From NCBI RefSeq assembly GCF_002836475.1, contig NZ_PJBJ01000022.1, positions 186,001-250,000 on the forward strand: a stretch of DNA of 64,000 nt, read 5' to 3'. Positions 18,846 to 27,803 of the stretch are shown one piece after another (position 1 is the stretch's first letter; every line of letters starts with the position of its first letter). This DNA comes from Flavobacterium sp. ALD4. GTDB taxonomy: Bacteria; Bacteroidota; Bacteroidia; Flavobacteriales; Flavobacteriaceae. A program made the position numbers and the translations under genes. The notes beneath the pieces are model-generated. The model was not told where the DNA came from. It worked only from the letters and a program-made list of their open reading frames with translations, and made no database searches.

Positions 18846-18879
18846 GTCGTACGGTAATCGTACAAATGTATTATATTTG
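18846..18879 (+). promoter_or_regulatory. Integrase promoter with adjacent palindrome
   Basis: TATATTTG (TAnnTTTG) at 18872-18879 gives a start of transcription before the ATG at 18902. Just upstream is GTCGTACGGTAATCGTAC, containing inverted CGTAC/GTACG arms, a candidate operator. The 9-mer CGTACAAAT (18859-18867) recurs near the right border at 35686-35694, so it could alternatively be an integrase arm site. Confidence 0.5.
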
Positions 18880-18901
18880 TATTGTTCAAATATTAGGTAC
18901 T

Positions 18902-20152
18902 ATGGCGACAATCAATTTTTTATACCGTTCCACTAAAGACAAAGCTAATTTAGATTTACGTTTGTTGTATCGTTACAATGACAAGGATTTTGTTTTTGGA
19001 GCAAAGACAAAGTTTGAAACTACAAAACACTACTGGAGCAAACAACATCGAAATAAGTCAAAAGATATTCTTATTACAAATGAACAAACTAGAGTTAATA
19101 ACGAACTCAATAAGATAGAAAATTATATTTTAAATTGTTTTAATAAGTTCAAGCCTGACAAGATAACTAAGGAATGGTTACAAACTGAAATTGATTACTA
19201 CTATAATCCGCCTCAACAAGCTGAAGCACTACCAACGGAATTAATAGAATACATTGATTTTTATATTGACTATCGTAAAAACGAAATTAAAGAAACCTCA
19301 AAACAAAAGTTTAATGTTATTAAACATAAATTAGAGCGTTTTGAAAAGTTTAGAAAGGCAACTATTTTAATAAAAGATGTAAATGATAATTTTAAAAAAG
19401 AGTTTGTTGATTATTATAAAACTCAAAAGTATTCCCAAAATACAATGCAAAGGGAATTGGTATTTATCAAAACCTTTTGTAAACATGCACGATTTTTAGG
19501 AATTGAAACACATCCACAGTTAGATAGCTTGCGGTTAGATAGGGCAAAAGTTGAAAAAGTACATTTAACCTTTGATGAGATTAAAGCGATTGAAAGTATA
19601 GACAAAGGTAAGTTGACCGAAAGTTTAGAAAACGCAAAGGATTGGTTAATTATTTCGTGTTATACAGGACAAAGGATTTCGGACTTTATGAGATTTACAA
19701 AGGACATGATACGAATTGAAGAGGGACAAAGTCTATTGGAATTTACGCAAAAGAAAACTGATAAAATCATGACAATTCCACTACACCCAAAAGTTATTGA
19801 AATACTCAGCAAAAGAAACGGAATGTTTCCTTATGCTATTTCAGACCAAAAGTATAATGACTATATCAAAAACGTTTGTGAAGTAGCTGAACTTAATCAA
19901 AAGGTTAACGGTAGTCTATTAAAAGAAACTGCACCGAAAAGTGGAATATTTCGGAAAGAAACGGGAAGTTATAGAAAGTGTGATTTAGTAAGTAGCCATA
20001 TTGGAAGACGTTCTTTTGCGACTAATTTTTATGGGACTATACCCACTTCATTAATGATTAACATAACAGGTCATAGCACAGAGCAGATGTACCTCGTTTA
20101 TGTAGGTAAGAGCAATAAAGATTTGGCAAAGGAAACTTTCAAGTACTTTTAG
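18902..20152 (+). CDS. int: Tyrosine recombinase/integrase
   Basis: 416 residues. N-terminal arm-binding region (about 1-100), SAM-like core-binding domain (about 112-205), catalytic domain from about 220. The catalytic set is complete: Arg258 (SCYTGQRISDF), Lys near 285-289 (QKKTDKIMTIPL), His366-x-x-Arg369 (SSHIGRRSFA), His391 (TGHSTEQ) and nucleophile Tyr400 (YLVYVGK). Start chosen at ATG 18902, because an in-frame ATG 36 bp earlier lies upstream of the -7 box. It should catalyse integration into and excision from ssrA through the 15-bp core. It faces into the element from the border distal to ssrA. Confidence 0.92.
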   Translation: MATINFLYRSTKDKANLDLRLLYRYNDKDFVFGAKTKFETTKHYWSKQHRNKSKDILITNEQTRVNNELNKIENYILNCFNKFKPDKITKEWLQTEIDYYYNPPQQAEALPTELIEYIDFYIDYRKNEIKETSKQKFNVIKHKLERFEKFRKATILIKDVNDNFKKEFVDYYKTQKYSQNTMQRELVFIKTFCKHARFLGIETHPQLDSLRLDRAKVEKVHLTFDEIKAIESIDKGKLTESLENAKDWLIISCYTGQRISDFMRFTKDMIRIEEGQSLLEFTQKKTDKIMTIPLHPKVIEILSKRNGMFPYAISDQKYNDYIKNVCEVAELNQKVNGSLLKETAPKSGIFRKETGSYRKCDLVSSHIGRRSFATNFYGTIPTSLMINITGHSTEQMYLVYVGKSNKDLAKETFKYF

Positions 20153-20655
20153 AGAGTAAAAAATAATTGTTTTTGAAATAGGTGCATACTTTACACTTTT
20201 TACACAATCATAGGTAAAAAATGGTCAGAGCTGTAGAATATACAAAAAAGCAAACTTTTGTAAAATCATTGGCTAAGAATAAGCAAAGGCAAATCAATAA
20301 GTAAAACATCGACAACAAAATAAACATTGAATAAAAAACGCAAAGGGATAGTAATAAAAACAGTTAGTCACAATAGATTATTAACTGATACTAAAGCGTA
20401 TTTAGTTTCGTGTTTATAGTTAATCTATGCAAATTGATTAGATTTGAATAGCTTGTTTATTATGGGTTATAAAGCTATGCAAGAGAAGCAGTTAAAAGTT
20501 AAAACATTTCGGAAATTAAAACTAAAAAAAAAAGACCCTCCCTTCCGTAATTTTGCGTTTCGGATTTCGAAAAGATGGTCGTTAAATGATAGATAACCCG
20601 ATACGTCAAGTTATTTCTATCGATATTTATACAACAGAACATAAAGTACAGGTAA
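20153..20655. other. 503-bp non-coding region between integrase and replication module
   Basis: No convincing gene. The DNA is very AT-rich, with an A10 run at 20522-20531 and a TAGATTTG -7-like box at 20439-20446 that could serve the gene at 20656. The region precedes a primase/helicase operon and would suit an origin or regulatory region, but I see no iterons. Confidence 0.4.
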
Positions 20656-22506
20656 ATGGATAAAGAATATTTGGACGGCAAAACAGAAACAAGCGGATGT
20701 ACACTTAAAGAGTATAAATATGTCTATCCTAGACTTATGGAGAGTTTTATACAGCAATACGATGATTTTCAGGAATTAAATTTTATTGAAAGAGAAATTG
20801 AGAATCATTCAGCAAACCTAGAAACTTGTAAAAGTGGTATGTTAAGAATTTCAGATTTTGATTATAGGAGGGAAAATTTTGACCTAATAGAAAAAAACTG
20901 TGGACAAGAAAAATTTTTAGAAATGATGTCGTATTACGAAAAAAGAGCATCAAGCCACAAAGCAATTATTAATTATTTAGAAACCCGAAAAACTGAAAAT
21001 TTAAAAGGCTTAACAAATAAAGATCCAAGATTTTGGCTTACTACTTTTCATAACAAAGAAATACAAAAAACAGGCGAGTACATTAGTATACAAAGTCAAA
21101 TTGAGAATAATGGCTACTTTGTTATTAATTCTAACAACGATACTGTAAAGACGTACACGCCTGAATTAGCTTTGATTTTTATGTCAATAGGATTGATAGG
21201 CGAAAATATGGATACGAAAGAAAAGTGTGAAATAGACGACTTTGCTTATCTTAATACATACATTGAAGGTTACAAAGAAGGTACAAAGAGCTTCGAGAAT
21301 GAATTTGCAGTTTTGCCAAACATTCTTTACGGGGCAAATGCAGAACAGTATGTAAGAGATATTCATTTAAATTATTTTCACATAAACCATACTGGAGCGC
21401 ATGAAGGATGGCAGTTTGTAAAAAAACAATTTCCTTTAATATTAACCCATAAAGCAGTAAAAGAATATGGATATTATTCAGGTATAGTTGATAAAGTTGA
21501 TGTATTGGTTGCTAAATATCCTAAACTATTTCAAACATTTGATAAATGCGAACATCAAAAAATAGACGATGAAGAAATTCAACAAACTGAAGCAGAATCT
21601 TTAGATGATTATAAAAAAGCTATTTCAGGCTATTTTGAGAACGTAATTAATTCTAAAGATAAAAGTAGCAATGAAAACCGTTTTTATTATTATAACAGGC
21701 TTGTTGATTATAATAACATGATTAATGAAAGATTGTCAAAAATCAGTAACCTAAATGTAAGGTTAAAATTACTTCTGAGTTTCAATCATAAATTAACAGC
21801 TTTAAGTACTGAAATAGTAAAATTATTTATTGCTTGTCATAAATATGACGGTTCAGATGAAACAATTTTAAACGATATAAATTTCAGTAAATATGAAGTT
21901 CAGAAAGGTTTTGACGCAATTAAAGGATTTAGGCAAAATATAAATTTTAACATTATAGAAGGGAATATCGAACTTGCAAATAATATTAAAGTTTATTGTG
22001 TTACTTTATTCAATGAGATGAAAAATAAATTAGAAGATAATTTTTATCTTGATATTGAAAACAGTCCTTTAAAAAATGATTTTGATGTGGTTTTAAACGA
22101 ATTAGATAAATCAATCAATATTGAGGAGTTGAAAATGATTAATGAATTGAGTAAAACTTCTACATTAGTACCTCAACAAAATGAAACCTATAAACCTTAT
22201 GTGGCTTTGAATAACCCAAATCAAACAATTTTTAAAGATGGTTTTGCATTTGCACTGTTTGATAAAATGAAAGGACTTTATAGTGATACTAGTACACCGC
22301 AGGCAGATTATAGTTTTTTGTTTGATATAATGCAGAAAGATGGCTTTGTTATTTGTACAGGTATAAAATTTATAGAATTTTTGAGTGAATTTGATATTAC
22401 TATTTCTAAAATTGACAGCTCTAAAACTGGAAACAAGCGAAAAACAAAGTTATACAATTCAATTAAAGAATCATTACAAGAAAAGCACGAAAAAAGCACA
22501 ATTTAA
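20656..22506 (+). CDS. Unknown 616-residue element protein
   Basis: I do not assign a family. The protein is predominantly helical and charged, with no signal peptide or membrane segment and no recognisable nucleotide-binding or nuclease motif. A central block (about 190-300: NTYIEGYKEGTKSFENEF..., PNILYGANAEQYVRDIHLNYFH, HKAVKEYGYYSGIVDKVDVL) reads as a compact domain with conserved-looking aromatic and Gly residues. The last 90 residues (DGFAFALFDKMKGLY...) form another, ending in a basic tail. As first gene of the replication block, ahead of a helix-turn-helix protein and the primase/helicase, it may regulate or initiate element replication; that is inference from position only. Confidence 0.75.
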   Translation: MDKEYLDGKTETSGCTLKEYKYVYPRLMESFIQQYDDFQELNFIEREIENHSANLETCKSGMLRISDFDYRRENFDLIEKNCGQEKFLEMMSYYEKRASSHKAIINYLETRKTENLKGLTNKDPRFWLTTFHNKEIQKTGEYISIQSQIENNGYFVINSNNDTVKTYTPELALIFMSIGLIGENMDTKEKCEIDDFAYLNTYIEGYKEGTKSFENEFAVLPNILYGANAEQYVRDIHLNYFHINHTGAHEGWQFVKKQFPLILTHKAVKEYGYYSGIVDKVDVLVAKYPKLFQTFDKCEHQKIDDEEIQQTEAESLDDYKKAISGYFENVINSKDKSSNENRFYYYNRLVDYNNMINERLSKISNLNVRLKLLLSFNHKLTALSTEIVKLFIACHKYDGSDETILNDINFSKYEVQKGFDAIKGFRQNINFNIIEGNIELANNIKVYCVTLFNEMKNKLEDNFYLDIENSPLKNDFDVVLNELDKSINIEELKMINELSKTSTLVPQQNETYKPYVALNNPNQTIFKDGFAFALFDKMKGLYSDTSTPQADYSFLFDIMQKDGFVICTGIKFIEFLSEFDITISKIDSSKTGNKRKTKLYNSIKESLQEKHEKSTI

Positions 22507-22577
22507 GCATTTAAACGTGCCTGTAATAACCTGAAAATCAACGCAATTTTGCTAAATAATTTAAAACATTTAGCAAT

Positions 22578-22862
22578 ATGCAAAATTCAATCTTACTTGA
22601 AAATGTAAGTTCCCAGGAATTAACGGAACTTATTACAAACGTCTTCAAAACTCAATTAGAAGACTTTAAAAAAGAGCTTAACACTCAAGCCGCAAACGAT
22701 GATCTTATGAGTCGTGAGCAAGTTTTAGAACTACTTCAAATAAACGCAAGTACACTCTGGCACTGGACAAACAAAGGGCGTATTACCGTTTACAAGTTTG
22801 CGAATAAATGCTATTACAAGCGTTCCGAGTTGATGTCTACAATTACACCATTAAAAAAATAA
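22578..22862 (+). CDS. Helix-turn-helix DNA-binding protein (excisionase-like)
   Basis: 94 residues. The N-terminal 45 are a charged helix; the C-terminal half is a MerR/excisionase-type winged helix: MSREQVLELLQINASTLWHWTNKGRITVYKFANKCYYKRSEL, ending in a basic tail. Proteins of this type in Bacteroidota elements act as recombination directionality factors or transcription regulators. It is separated from the next gene by 4 bp, so they are likely co-transcribed. Confidence 0.8.
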   Translation: MQNSILLENVSSQELTELITNVFKTQLEDFKKELNTQAANDDLMSREQVLELLQINASTLWHWTNKGRITVYKFANKCYYKRSELMSTITPLKK

Positions 22863-22866
22863 GGCT

Positions 22867-23262
22867 ATGAGTACCGCAAATACACAAAGCTTTGATTTTA
22901 ATGGATTAGAACAAGGTAAAGATAAGAATTTAACATTACAATTCATTGTTAATCAGGTTGAAAAAGGAAGTGGAAAAAGTGTTTTTGAACTTAAAAAATA
23001 TTATTCTGAAGACGCATTATTTTTTATAGCATTAAGATATGTTACAACTACTAAAAAAGCTCTTTGTACTGCGTTAAACATTCCAATAGAAGGAGGATGC
23101 AGATACAAAAGGTCATTTGAGAAGAACGGTACTTTAGTGCAGTCTATTGATGAGGTTGTTTGTCCGTTTACTAAACATTTTGCGCATGAAATTAGTACTA
23201 ATCCGCAAGAGTTTGAACGTTTATTAAAAACAAAATCAAGACAATTAAACCTTTTTGAGTAA
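22867..23262 (+). CDS. 131-residue replication-module protein with C-terminal clamp-binding-like motif
   Basis: No named family. The middle (SEDALFFIALRYVTTTKKALCTALNIPIEGGCRYKRSFEKNG) has the spacing of a winged-helix DNA-binding domain. The last six residues are QLNLFE; QLNLF fits the QL[SD]LF-type peptide that docks in the bacterial sliding clamp, and the extreme C-terminus is where such peptides often lie. The stop overlaps the ATG of the primase/helicase gene (TAATG), implying translational coupling. It may link the element replisome to the host clamp; this is inference. Confidence 0.75.
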   Translation: MSTANTQSFDFNGLEQGKDKNLTLQFIVNQVEKGSGKSVFELKKYYSEDALFFIALRYVTTTKKALCTALNIPIEGGCRYKRSFEKNGTLVQSIDEVVCPFTKHFAHEISTNPQEFERLLKTKSRQLNLFE

Positions 23263-24821
23263 TGGAAAATGAAAATTTCAAAAAGCTTATTACAAACGAT
23301 ATTGTAAAGCTTACAGATGGTTTAGAATTGTATCAAAAAACAACTAATGATATTCTACAGGAACTGATAAAAAGTATCGGTACTATAGATTTTCAGATAC
23401 TGGCGTTTCCTGATAGTGAAGACATTCAAAAACAGTATAATATTTTAGAATCTATTCTTTTAAAAGGAGGGGATTTGTCCGAAAATCAACAAACTGAATT
23501 TCAAAAGTTAGGAAAGCAGTTAAGAAGTTTTAAATTATCCAAGAATCATTATTTAATCCTTTGCATTGAGCAACTTCTTAAAATTGCCGAAGTCAATAAA
23601 TGGGGATTGTGTAAAAAAAACGGTTTCATTTATTTGTATAATGGCAGTTACTGGACTGAGATAGACAAAGAGCGTTTTCAATTCTTTTTGGGTAATGTAG
23701 CTTTACAAATGGGAGTTGAGAAATTCAAAGGCAAAATTCACACCTTCAAAGAAGATTTGTTTAAGCAGTTTATGGCAGATGCTTATTTGCCTACACCAAA
23801 GACAAAAAAAGATTGTGTTTTAATCAATTTGCAAAACGGAACTTTTGAGATAACACCCAAAAAAAGAGGTTTACGAAATTTTGATCAAAAAGATTTTATT
23901 ACACACCAATTGCCGTTTGAGTATGAGTCCGAAGCAACCGCACCGCTATTTCAAAAGTATTTAGATGAGGTTTTGCCCGACAAGGACAAACAAAAAGTAT
24001 TTGCTGAGTTTTGCGGTTACATTTTTATTAAACCAAGTGTTTTAAAACTTGAGAAGATGCTTATTCTATACGGAACGGGTGCAAATGGCAAGAGTGTGTT
24101 TTTTGAGGTACTTAACGCCCTTTTGGGGACTGATAACATAAGCAACTACTCTTTGCAAAGCTTGACTAATGATAACGGTTATTTTCGTGCCAAAATAGGT
24201 GATAAGCTGGTAAACTATGCGAGCGAGATAAACGGCAAACTGGAAACCGATATTTTTAAACAAATGGCTTCGGGAGAACCAATTGAAGCACGTTTGCCCT
24301 ATGGAGAGCCTTTTATACTAAATGAATACGCAAAGTTAATTTTCAATTGTAATGAGTTGCCAAAAGACGTAGAGCATACAAACGCTTATTTCAGACGGTT
24401 TTTAATTATTGGTTTTGATGTAACTATTCCCGAAGACAAACAGGACAAGCAATTGCCAAACAAAATAATTCAAAACGAATTGTCGGGAGTTTTCAACTGG
24501 ATTTTGCAAGGATTGGACAGGGTACTGGAGCAAAAGAATTTCAGTAAATGTGAAGCGATAGACAACGCCCGAAGCGATTACGAAAAACAAAGTGATAGTG
24601 TGCAATTATTTATTAGTGAATGTGATTATAAAAAGTCAACAAACGAATATGTTTTGATTTCGTTATTGTATCCACAGTATAAAAGCTTTTGTATTGAAGA
24701 CGGTTATAGATCCGTAGGAAAGACGAAATTTATACAGCGACTAAATCATTATAAAATATTTGTAAATCGCTTAAACGTGGGTAATGTGGCTTACGTAACT
24801 ACTGATAGAAGTTTTATTTAA
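23262..24821 (+). CDS. P4-type primase/helicase (D5-like superfamily 3 ATPase)
   Basis: 519 residues. N-terminal ~110 residues helical, then a D5_N-like region (CEQLLKIAEVNKWGLCKKNGFIYLYNGSYW...), then the superfamily 3 helicase: Walker A GTGANGKS (about 271-278), Walker B-like region, sensor segment LIFNCNELPKD and arginine-rich FRRFLIIGF. The C-terminal winged-helix region (SKCEAIDNARSDYEKQSDSV...) is also typical of phage/plasmid primase proteins. It probably unwinds DNA at the element origin after excision. Start and stop both overlap neighbouring genes by one base (TAATG twice), forming a tight three-gene unit. Confidence 0.88.
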   Translation: MENENFKKLITNDIVKLTDGLELYQKTTNDILQELIKSIGTIDFQILAFPDSEDIQKQYNILESILLKGGDLSENQQTEFQKLGKQLRSFKLSKNHYLILCIEQLLKIAEVNKWGLCKKNGFIYLYNGSYWTEIDKERFQFFLGNVALQMGVEKFKGKIHTFKEDLFKQFMADAYLPTPKTKKDCVLINLQNGTFEITPKKRGLRNFDQKDFITHQLPFEYESEATAPLFQKYLDEVLPDKDKQKVFAEFCGYIFIKPSVLKLEKMLILYGTGANGKSVFFEVLNALLGTDNISNYSLQSLTNDNGYFRAKIGDKLVNYASEINGKLETDIFKQMASGEPIEARLPYGEPFILNEYAKLIFNCNELPKDVEHTNAYFRRFLIIGFDVTIPEDKQDKQLPNKIIQNELSGVFNWILQGLDRVLEQKNFSKCEAIDNARSDYEKQSDSVQLFISECDYKKSTNEYVLISLLYPQYKSFCIEDGYRSVGKTKFIQRLNHYKIFVNRLNVGNVAYVTTDRSFI

Positions 24822-25903
24822 TGGAGGTTTTTAAATATACATTGGACAAGGGAAGTAAGAAGTTTCTTTGTCCTAATTGCACCAAGAAGACATTTGTAAA
24901 GTACATTGAAACTGATACAGGAAATTATTTAACGGATGACTTCGGGAAGTGTGACAGGGAGCAAAACTGTAATTATCACAAAGCACCGCCAAAAGGGCAA
25001 AAATGTTATTTCATACCAACATTATCATTAAAAAGTATTTCAGATAAAGCGTGTCGATTAACTGATGAGTTTGGGATTGTTTTGATAGTCCCAAAATCAC
25101 AAATACTGGAGCAAACAAAAAATGATTGCTGGATAACAGAATGGTTTTTAAAAAATAGTAGGATTCAATATGCAGTCAATGAGGTAAAATATTTTTATTC
25201 TAATGTGTCAAATTTTGTAAATGAAGTCAAAGAAGTGGTACAACCTCCACAAGAAATATTTAGTTTTCATTCTTTGGAATTATTAAATAATATGTATTGT
25301 GTAAATCCAACAATCGATAATTTGACTGAGTATTTAAAATTTAGGTTTCCTATAGATAAGGTTTCAGATGCGATGCAAAATTATTTCATTTCGGGTACAA
25401 ATTATTTTTGGAGTAATTCAACCGCATTTTGGCAAATTGATGATAAAGAACAAATTCACGCTTGTAAAATAATGCAATACGATACGTATACAGGCAAAAG
25501 AATAAAAGAACCTTGCAATCGCATTAACTGGCTACATAAAGCCACCAGCGAGCCTTATTTTAACCTTAATCAATGTTTGTTTGGTTTGCATCGTATTAAT
25601 GAAGACTATCAAAAAACGATTGCAATTGTAGAGAGTGAAAAGACCGCAATTGTAATGAGTGTTTTATTACCTCATTACATTTGGCTTGCCACAGGAAGCA
25701 AAGGAAATTTTAAATTTGAGATGCTTAAACCAATTAAAAAAAGAAATATTGTTTCTTATCCTGACAAAGGAGAGTTCAACAATTGGTTAAAGAAAGCTAA
25801 CGAGTTAAACGCAATAGGTTTTAAAATTGCGGTTAGTGACCTGATAGAGCGAACAGACTTTGAAAGCGGTTATGATTTGGCAGATTATTATTTGAATTTA
25901 TGA
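24821..25903 (+). CDS. Zinc-ribbon/Toprim primase-like protein (DUF6371 type)
   Basis: 360 residues. The N-terminus is a zinc ribbon with CPNC (17-20) and C-x5-C (44, 50; GKCDREQNC), followed by H. The C-terminal half has a Toprim-like arrangement: glutamate in IAIVESEKTAIV (about 271) and an acidic site in VSYPDKGEF. This layout is that of bacterial/phage primases that recognise template via the ribbon and use Toprim for catalysis. Naming by the DUF6371 pattern is from memory. It is translationally coupled to the helicase. The full pair could give the element its own priming and unwinding. Confidence 0.78.
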   Translation: MEVFKYTLDKGSKKFLCPNCTKKTFVKYIETDTGNYLTDDFGKCDREQNCNYHKAPPKGQKCYFIPTLSLKSISDKACRLTDEFGIVLIVPKSQILEQTKNDCWITEWFLKNSRIQYAVNEVKYFYSNVSNFVNEVKEVVQPPQEIFSFHSLELLNNMYCVNPTIDNLTEYLKFRFPIDKVSDAMQNYFISGTNYFWSNSTAFWQIDDKEQIHACKIMQYDTYTGKRIKEPCNRINWLHKATSEPYFNLNQCLFGLHRINEDYQKTIAIVESEKTAIVMSVLLPHYIWLATGSKGNFKFEMLKPIKKRNIVSYPDKGEFNNWLKKANELNAIGFKIAVSDLIERTDFESGYDLADYYLNL

Positions 25904-25926
25904 AAAAAGTCATTTGTTTGATTAAA

Positions 25927-26280
25927 CTCCAACAAGTAAACTTATTATCTCACTGAGGTTAATAATGTGTTATTACAATCCCATGTTTAAAACAATACAC
26001 GCGTAAGAAAGAGTCAAAAGGATACCCCCACCCCCATAGCAAGAAAACAGGAAGGCAATCCTCTAACCTTCCACAATAATTTTTCAATAGTAAACGTAAA
26101 AAAAACTCTTTTAAACCCTGTTGTAAATTCATAATATTCAATTCCCGCTGGAAAAAATAGATTAAAGATACAATTGAGAGAGTACCTAATGTACCTAACA
26201 AAATAAGGCAGTTTCTTTTTACGCATACGTTAAATATAGAAAATTTATTTTAACCTAAATATAACTAAAAGTGGGTATTG
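25927..26280 (+). repeat. Intergenic repeat, copy A (~350 bp)
   Basis: Non-coding stretch between the replication module and cargo. It resembles 28980-29311 over its whole length by eye, roughly two-thirds identical. Shared landmarks are ACAATACNC, CCCCAC(A)CCC-TAGCAAGAAAA, GACCTTCNACAAT and AATATAGAAAA-TTATTTTA. Both copies end in the regulatory box. Short frames on either strand come from the repeat and are not credible genes. Confidence 0.7.
26254..26280 (+). promoter_or_regulatory. Lipoprotein box, copy 1
   Basis: AACTAAAAGTGGGTATTG lies 53 bp before the ATG of the next gene. The terminal TTG could serve as a -33 element; 19 bp later is TACCTTTA (26300-26307), near the -7 consensus. Confidence 0.6.
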
Positions 26281-26333
26281 CTAAAAATGGTATAATTCCT
26301 ACCTTTATAAAAATATTAATCCATAAAAGAGGA

Positions 26334-26681
26334 ATGAAAAAAAAAACATTAGTAGCTATACTTATATTTAGTATTGTTAGTTGTTCAAATAAAAAAGACA
26401 GTTTAGATCATAAGGGATCAGCTTTCACTGTTGCAAAAGAATTCTATTTGAAACCAAACATAAAATATCCAGACGAACTAGATTTGGATTACTCAATGTC
26501 TAGAACCGAATATAGTCCCAACGATTCAATCTATTTTGTGCATATTAAAGCAACTACAAAAAACGGATTTGGAGTTAAAGTTCCAGTTACATTTTTCTGT
26601 TACCTAAAATATATTGGAAGCAATGAAGATGATGATTTGGAAATTAAAAATTGGAAATATATTGATAGTTCTGTAGAATAA
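26334..26681 (+). CDS. Small lipoprotein of unknown function
   Basis: 115 residues from the ATG at 26334; upstream in-frame codons fall inside the regulatory box and are not used. Lipoprotein signal MKKKTLVAILIFSIVSCSNK. The mature region (EFYLKPNIKYPDELDLDYSM..., SPNDSIYFVHIKATTKNGFG) looks like an all-beta domain with GVKVPVTFFCYLKYIG. A GAGG ribosome-binding sequence precedes the start. No family recognised. First of the exported cargo genes. Confidence 0.7.
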   Translation: MKKKTLVAILIFSIVSCSNKKDSLDHKGSAFTVAKEFYLKPNIKYPDELDLDYSMSRTEYSPNDSIYFVHIKATTKNGFGVKVPVTFFCYLKYIGSNEDDDLEIKNWKYIDSSVE

Positions 26682-26691
26682 TAGAAATATA

Positions 26692-26717
26692 ACCGTTCAG
26701 AGATGAGCGGTTTTTTT
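26692..26717 (+). terminator. Terminator of the first cargo lipoprotein
   Basis: ACCGTTCA-GAGA-TGAGCGGT hairpin (one G.T pair) with T7, 10 bp after the stop. Confidence 0.85.
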
Positions 26718-26720
26718 ATG

Positions 26721-26744
26721 AAATATCACTAAAAGTGGGTATTG
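26721..26744 (+). promoter_or_regulatory. Lipoprotein box, copy 2
   Basis: CACTAAAAGTGGGTATTG, 49 bp before the ATG at 26794; TACTTTTC (26765-26772) follows 20 bp after its TTG. Confidence 0.6.
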
Positions 26745-26793
26745 TGCTGTGAATCTAAATAGTATACTTTTCAACGAAACAATTTTAAAAAAA

Positions 26794-27156
26794 ATGAAAA
26801 AAATTATACTCACTTTACTTTTAATACCTGTCATAGGTTTTTCTCAAGGAAAAAGTATTTCACTTGCAAAAAAAAGTAAAGAACCTTATATCACAATACA
26901 AGGCGATACCTTAAAAGTTGATATGCAAATCTTAATCAAAGAAGGTTCTAATGAAAATGGGAAATTTAAATATGTCCAAGTAATTAATAATTTTAACGAA
27001 CCATTATATCAGGCCGATAGTAGGGCAGCATTTAAAAGACAACTAATAAAATTCTTCAAAGAACAAGATGGTGCTTATTACCTTTTTACAAATTATTTTT
27101 GTATCAATATTGAAGCTGCATTAAGTAGAAATGAAATAGAATTGTTAACGAAATAG
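26794..27156 (+). CDS. Small secreted protein of unknown function
   Basis: 120 residues from ATG 26794; a GTG further upstream lies too close to the regulatory box. Sec signal MKKIILTLLLIPVIGFSQ with cleavage after FSQ, as is typical for Bacteroidota. The mature part (SISLAKKSKEPYITIQGDTLKVDMQILI..., AFKRQLIKFFKEQDGAYYLF) is a small alpha/beta protein without known motifs. It is followed 30 bp later by a broken gene. Confidence 0.7.
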   Translation: MKKIILTLLLIPVIGFSQGKSISLAKKSKEPYITIQGDTLKVDMQILIKEGSNENGKFKYVQVINNFNEPLYQADSRAAFKRQLIKFFKEQDGAYYLFTNYFCINIEAALSRNEIELLTK

Positions 27157-27186
27157 GATTCCTGTTTTACTTAAAATCTTACATAA

Positions 27187-27741
27187 ATGAAAAAAACATT
27201 ATTATTGGTATTAATTACAACTTGTACCTCAACCTTTGCTCAAAAACTTACAGTCACACCAAATGGATTAAGAAGTATAGAAAATAGTACTGAAAAATAG
27301 TTTGTAGTAATACAGTCTGAAGACAAAACGGTAAAACAATTATTTGATGAATCTGTAAAATTCATAAACAAGAACTACAAAAGTCCTGAAGACGTAATAA
27401 AGGGAAAAATTGATTGGGAATATTTAAAATTTGTCACATTTGCACCTACTTTTATATTAGTAAAAAGCGGTTTGACTAAAATAACTTTTAATACAAAATA
27501 TACAGTAGAGTTAAGTTTTAAAGATGGCAAAGTAAAACACGAAATAATTGAATTATCAATCTATAATGATGCTAAATACCCTCTTTATTTTACTGGTAGT
27601 GGTATGAATTTTTACATCTAGAAGAAAGATGGAGAATTAAAAATGGAAGATGCCAAAACTGAAATCGAAAAATATTTCAATGAAAACATCCTGCCATACG
27701 CAAGTTCCATTCAAAACAAAGTAGCTGAAGAGAAATGGTAA
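27187..27741 (+). pseudogene. Secreted DUF4468-like protein with two in-frame TAG codons
   Basis: One continuous frame of 184 codons from ATG to TAA except for TAG at 27298-27300 and 27619-27621. It starts with a signal peptide (MKKTLLLVLITTCTSTFAQ). The segment FVVIQSEDKTVKQLFDESVKFINKNYKSPEDVI resembles DUF4468-type beta domains with TBP-like fold. Both lesions could arise from single substitutions. The frame is otherwise preserved, so decay is recent. Confidence 0.75.
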
Positions 27742-27803
27742 ATTACAAAAGGAAGTTGATAAATAATTGAAATCAATATTTTTTAAAAGATAAAAACATT
27801 AAT

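Noticed and set aside
27187..27741. TAG recoding to a sense codon in the element
   Set aside because: Other genes in the element (the integrase, the gene ending at 27156) end in TAG as a normal stop, so recoding is unlikely.
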